NCBI RefSeq assembly: GCF_018687715.1 | Contig: NC_056760.1 | Location: 38,702,001-38,766,000 of the forward strand | DNA: 64,000 nt | Reading direction: 5' to 3' | Source: Carya illinoinensis | Lineage: Eukaryota > Streptophyta > Magnoliopsida > Fagales > Juglandaceae | Shown: piece after piece, positions 59,090 through 64,000 of the stretch | Position numbering within the stretch: position 1 is the first letter of the stretch | How the letters are laid out: each line of letters begins with the position of its first letter | The notes under the pieces: model-generated | Told to the model about the DNA's origin: nothing | What the model saw: the letters and a program-made list of their open reading frames with translations, nothing else | Database searches by the model: none | Program-made: the position numbers and the translations under genes

Positions 59090-60869
59090 AGAATTCCATC
59101 CGTGTCAAACAGTAACATCAATCGTTTGTTTATGTACTGTCCAGTGGGGCAAACCCCCCCACCCCAAAAAAAATGATATTGCTCATGGAAATTCTTTGCA
59201 TATTATATACATGAAGCTGGGTAAGTTTGGTAATTAAGTTCTTTGCCAAATAGATATATTTTAAAATAACCCTAGGGCTTTGCAAAGGGTGCATGAGTCC
59301 AAAAGTTGCAGATATGATAATATTGTTGAAATAATATTTATATCATCATGTAGATGTGCTGTCAATTTTATTTTATTTTTATTTAAAATAATATAGCTGT
59401 TAGCTGCTACTTTGTTTCATTCTCTGTATTTTCATGCAGTGTGTCTTTGTCTTCTTATTTGGTTCGAATGGTATAGATGCATTAAGGTGGACCAAAGCCA
59501 CCTGATCCACGACCAGATCATTAAACCATAGCAAAGGTCAACCACTAAAGAAAGTTTAGGAAAAAAGTAAGCTAGGGCCAGATACAGTTTTAAAAGCTGG
59601 TATGCAAGTCTCACGTACCGTTCTTTTTGAGAAAACTAGAGTCAACCATTTAAAAAATAAATATTCTCATCATGTGAATAGTGCCATAGATTTATCTAAT
59701 TTTTTTGAAATGGATTGTGCAGAATATAATTAAACATATATAAAAATATGCACTTAAATTAATACATCTAAGAAATTAATAAGCATACTTTGAAGTTGGA
59801 ATATACGTATCTGCGACTAGAACTACGATTGAAAGTATTTAATCACTAAATAGTAAACAGTACCCACCCCACCCAGTTAATGTTTTAAAAAAGAAACTAA
59901 TTAAAAGCATAGCCTGGACATATGTAGCACCTTGACAAGATGAGGATTCGCTATCGATCCCAGAAATGGACGTACAATTATCAAAATTTGCAGTGAATTT
60001 ATTAGGGCGCCCATCCACTCTGTTAATTATATATATGCAACCATAATGCATGCATGCATGTATGCATGGAGAAATTCTTTTTTACTTTTACAATTCTATC
60101 TTCATGAGCATGCATGGATTTAATTATCAATATGCAGGGGGGTGGTTGCTTCAAAGTTAGGGAACTTTCGTGAGGGCTTTGACTTTGTGAATCCTAGAAA
60201 ACCGCGAGCTAGCAAGATAGGATGCCCTCTTGCGTAAGGACAAGCGGAGTTGACTGTCAGAGTGGGCTTAGGTTAGCTGCTGAGCCGTCGCTTAGCGAAG
60301 TTGGCACAGGTTAAAATAGTACTGCCCTCACCCTCCAAAAAAATGTCAACCCTGCTAGCTCTACGTGGGGGCCAAGTGGCTCGTGAATGGGGGCGGCGCG
60401 TGTGTGAGAAGAGGGGTCCCACATGGTGTCGAGGATCACGTGTGTGGGGGGATGGGGGGGTTGGAGCTGTCCACGTCGATGGATGGAAGGAGCCGGCCCC
60501 ATGCATGCATGCAGTTGGCACGAGAAGCGACGGTGCAAGTTGTGCAACTACACAATCGGGTCTTTTAAGGCACAAACAAAAAAGGGGTGCGCAGGGGCAT
60601 GCAAGGGCTAAGATCGATCGTACATGGGACCGTAATCCCTTTGGAATTTTTGGGGTATTTCACTGTTGCTTAGAGGCATTTTCCTCCTGCCTCATGGCTC
60701 CTAGCTTTGGCATCTTCGAAAATAGACTACATCAGCAATATGAAGCATGCATTCATCGACTCTTCGATCTCTTTCCTTCTAAATATTTAAACATATGTCA
60801 AAGGGTGTTGTCCCTATTGACACTAACAATTCAGTTACACTAGCTGGTTACTTTACACAACTACTTGTT

Positions 60870-60903
<34 letters not shown>

Positions 60904-61315
60904 AATAAAAAGCATCGATCTAGGGAGTCCATTTCGTTAGGCTATACGTCACCATTTTGTTTGTATTTCCATAAAATTTTTTCCTTTTGTCAATAGTTTG
61001 ACCTAGTGTAATTTTTTCACGCTTATCCTATGTATAAATATAAATAAATATATATATATATATATATATTAAATTACACGTTATTAAAAGTTCTTCACCA
61101 ATTTCGAATCATTCTCCATGCAAATGGATATTAATATAGATTATACATCATTTATAATGCCGACCAGTCAACAAGATCTGATTGCACATCTATAATTTTT
61201 TTTTTTTCCAAATCAAATCGTGTTATATCGATAGTGCAGAGAATGTATACATGTTCGGCCTCCATAGTACCTTATGAACACAAATTTATATTTTTCTTTG
61301 CCTTGTTCATTTTTT
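59090..61315. other. WRKY upstream region and spacer
   Basis: No supported gene. The 60301-60843 stretch is GC-rich with an open frame of 180 codons, but has no recognisable domain. It includes a G-rich run (GTGGGGGGATGGGGGGGTTGG at about 60452). A (GTA)n microsatellite lies at 60868-60903 and a (TA)n tract at about 61052-61069. Confidence 0.4.
60868..60903 (+). repeat. (GTA)n microsatellite
   Basis: About 12 uninterrupted trinucleotide units. Confidence 0.9.
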
Positions 61316-61530
61316 CACTACAAGAAAAGGGTTCTATTCCTTTTATTTAGAATTTGACGCAAAAGAAATCGTTGCTAAAGCAATAAATGCCTTAGTCTAA
61401 TCCCTTTAGTAACGACTTTTTGTGTTATTACAATGGTTATATCCATCGTAATTGTCAAAATATGATCCGTTGATTCCATCCCTAAGTAATTTTTGTATTG
61501 TAACGGCAAATTAGGTCTTAGATAAGGTGC
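61316..61530 (+). mobile_element. Left end of a CACTA-type element, cut by the gypsy LTR
   Basis: Starts CACTACAAGAAAAGGG, the canonical plant CACTA terminus. The next 200 bp contain subterminal repeat-like words (AGTAACGACTTTTTG, AACGGCAAATTAG). The sequence changes abruptly at 61531 where an LTR begins, so the element is probably interrupted there. Confidence 0.6.
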
Positions 61531-62845
61531 TGATGAGTGAGCAAAAGTACACTCTAAATATCTTATTATTGGACTAAAATACTAAAATGTGAATAAAAAT
61601 CATAAGAATTAATGTATATTCTTAAATTAAATTTCTATTTACGTTGGGATACTCCTAAACAGTTTTTTTATGTTTAATTTCAAAGTTTATAAAAGAGCAA
61701 TTCAAGCCCAGTCAAGTTCAAAGGAGAACATTCATGGAGTTTGAGAGCAATTTGAAAGAAAAGAAAAAAAATCACAAAATGAAATCACAAGAAGTCTAAG
61801 TCTGAAATCTTCTAGGAGACAGTCTGGACATATTTTAATTTTTTGATTGTATCCTTTTACTCACATATCGGATTGATGTGATTCTTAATGCATTAAAAAG
61901 CTATCTTAAAGGGCTATAATTCTGTCTCTAATAAGGATTTCCAAATTCGACCTCCTAAAGTGCGTACGTGGCTGTCAAGATAAGTCCTAAAATTTAGGCG
62001 ATTTTTTTATACGAAAATTAAGAGGACATTAGGGTTTCTTTCCTACCCTATATAAGTATATCATTAGCACGAAATAGAGGGAGAGGAGGCACAAGAGGCA
62101 GATCTGAAAAGAGGATAAAATCACTTCCATGGCCACCGTTCGCTTCAGTTTTCTCTGAAAATTTTTGCTGTCCAGAATATTTATGGGTAACTAAATTCTC
62201 AAGTAGGGTTAGGGATGAACTTGCACATTAGATGGTATTTCTAATTTATTTTTAATTCATGTATCAGATTTTCAATTGCTAAAACTCTTTTGTTTTATCA
62301 TTCTCAATTCATCGTTGATGTTTTCTTCTCTAAATAATCATAGAATTTATTCTGTTTATGGATTCAGTCATGCTTTTTCTATTGAATGAATTAGTTCTTT
62401 GATAATGTTTGGATCAATTATTTATCTATATTGATTTAGTTTTTTACTGCAATATCGCTCCCTGAATATATTTTAAAAGTGGTGAATAGTTTTTCAAATG
62501 GTTAAATTTGATTTAATCTTGATTTATAAATCTATACTTTCTGATTGAGAATTTCGTAAATTGAGTTCCTAATTGAGTTATTCAATAAATTAAGAACAAT
62601 TAAAATATCGGATTTGTGCAAGGGATTCCCGATGTTCTACTGTTCGTCAAATTTGAGTACTTTTTTCTTTAATCACTTTGCTTCACTTTAATTTACATTT
62701 AAAATTAATCTTTTTTCTCCATTACTTATTTAATATTTTTCTTTAGTTTCTTTATTCATCTTGTTATTCTTTTAATTTGTCTCTCTGTGGAATCGACACT
62801 CCAAAACTGTGCTACAACTACCGCATTATTCTTTGGGCGTAATCA
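61531..62845 (+). repeat. 5' LTR of an Athila-type Ty3/gypsy element, about 1.3 kb
   Basis: Begins TGATGAGTGAGC, similar to TGATGAGC-type LTR starts of Athila/Tat elements, and ends near AATCA just before the primer site. A CCCTATATAAGTATATCATT promoter-like stretch is at about 62045. The start is inferred from the motif only, as the partner LTR is outside the window. Confidence 0.65.
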
Positions 62846-62850
62846 AATTT

Positions 62851-62868
62851 TGGCACCGTTGCTGGGGA
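62851..62868 (+). other. Primer-binding site of the gypsy element
   Basis: TGGCACCGTTGCTGGGGA closely matches the TGGCGCCGTTGCCGGGGA-type primer site of Athila elements, with two C/T changes. It lies a few bases after the LTR end, as expected. Confidence 0.8.
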
Positions 62869-63062
62869 GACGATAGAAGAATTGTGAGATAATTTTTCTT
62901 TTCAACAGTTTGTAAAGACGGTATCTTCGTTCCCTCTTTTAGCTTGCTGCATCTTTTTTTTTTATTTTCTTTTTCTTTTCGTAGTTTGTTTTAGCGTTGC
63001 ATTTTTCTCTACCTTGCATGCACAGGTATAGAGTCGTCTTGGGTCAGTTTGCTTGTAGACCT

Positions 63063-64000
63063 ATGTTAGAGTCAGAGTTTAATTTTTCCAATAATTTGTT
63101 TGATAATTCTTCTAATTCTGAGAAAATGAGTGAACAAGAAAATCAACTCACTAGGACCCTTCAGGATTACCTCCGCCCTACACGCACAGCCACACCATCA
63201 TGCATCATGTTTCTAGCTAATATTCGCCAATTGGATTTTAAAACAGGGATGATACAGTTACTCCCTACTTTTCATGGCTTGGAAAATGAAAATCCATATG
63301 TGCACATTAGGGAGTTTGAGGAAGTAGTTGTGACTTTTCATAGTCAAAATGCAACTGATGACATTGTGAGACTTAAGTTCTTTCCTTTCTCTTTGAAGGA
63401 AAGAGCTAAGAGTTGGCTATACTCATTGAGACCACGATCTATTGGGTCATGGAATGAGATGACTCAGGTCTTCTTTAATAAATACTTTTTCCAACATAAG
63501 ACCAATGCTTTAAAAAGGTAAATATTCACCTTTGTACAAAAGGACAGTGAGACTTTGTATCAATCTTGGGAGAGATTTAGAGAGCTATTGAGTATGTGTC
63601 CTCACAATGGGTATGAGAATTGGTGCTTAGTGAGCTATTTTTATAAGGGACTTATACCTAAAGAGCGTCAATTTGTGGAGATGATGTGTAATGGTGAGTT
63701 CTTATAGAAAGATCCTGATGAGGCCATAGAATACCTCAATGAGCTTGCTGAAAAAGCTTACACTTAGACTGGATCTAGTGCTACTGAGAGCACAAATAGA
63801 TCACGACCTACAGGAAACCTATATGGTGGTGGAATTTACCATCTCAGGAAAGAAGATAACCTAAAGGCTAAGATTGAGATGCTCACTAGGGAGCTAGAGG
63901 TGTTGAAGAATAAAGACTTAAAGCCAACACACATGGTTAATCATGCAGAGTCTTTTGGACCATGTTTTGTGTGTGGCGGGGTAGATCACCTTACCCAAGA
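63063..64000 (+). pseudogene. Athila-type Ty3/gypsy gag, decayed, runs off the window
   Basis: Retrotrans_gag-type protein. Signatures include RTLQDYLRPTRTATPSCIMF, IQLLPTFHGLENENPYVHIR, LKFFPFSLKERAKSWLYSLR, and later CPHNGYENWCLVSYFYKGL and EMMCNGEF. Stops interrupt it near 63520, 63705 and 63767, so it is not functional. CFVCGGVDHLTQ at the right edge starts a zinc knuckle. The element continues past the window end. Confidence 0.85.

Noticed and set aside
52720..61330. One CACTA element spanning 52720 to 61316
   Set aside because: The terminus at 52790 closes an element to its left and the one at 61316 opens an element to its right, so they cannot be the two ends of one insertion.

Overview
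The window is nuclear DNA from a flowering plant. Genes are intron-rich with GT..AG splicing, intergenic DNA is AT-rich, there are many CT and TA microsatellites, and mobile-element debris is dense. Several small inverted-repeat elements (AT-rich units bordered by TCTCATCTCATCTCA-like ends, and a family with GTCCCGTTTGGAAT-like ends) resemble repeats I associate with Fagales, perhaps the walnut/hickory family. That placement is inference from memory; I could not test it.

Left part (1-31 kb), gene-rich. A telomere-repeat-binding protein gene (TRP/TRFL family, 9 coding exons, 2745-6631, +) is followed by a tandem pair of intronless-CDS GRAS transcription factor genes of the SCL14/SCL33 (LISCL) type (9323-11578 and 15141-17417, +). 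The pair shares promoter, leader and 3' sequence, so the duplication covered the whole gene. Three minus-strand housekeeping-type genes come next: a plastid-type YidD factor (18976-19670), an At5g02240-like NAD(P)-binding Rossmann protein (20727-22785), and an HAD-family pyrimidine 5'-nucleotidase/SDT1-like hydrolase (28068-29702). I assembled every exon by hand, and all reading frames close exactly.

Middle part (31-56 kb), mostly mobile DNA. It holds several MITE families, with copies on both strands, some nested in others. A 1.56-kb poly(A) retroposon (36329-37890) has a perfect 15-bp target-site duplication, tandem repeats near its 5' end and an array of hairpins near its 3' end. A decayed Ty1/copia element (42121-48437) sits between two pieces of a broken mitochondrial-type FtsH (FtsH3/FtsH10-like) pseudogene, and a third piece of that pseudogene is inverted. 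A 581-bp hAT-type element with an 8-bp target duplication is nested in a MITE copy.

Right part (56-64 kb). A three-exon WRKY49-like gene (56585-58798, -) has two 13-bp W-box repeats 50 bp apart upstream. The window ends in the LTR, primer-binding site and decayed gag of an Athila-type Ty3/gypsy element that appears to have landed in a CACTA transposon end.

I saw no CRISPR array, operon, rRNA gene or intact tRNA gene. The intact genes look like separately regulated nuclear genes, not a pathway cluster, and I found no clear new biological system. The least explained signal is the hairpin array in the 1.56-kb retroposon, where matching base changes on both stem arms suggest selection on RNA structure.
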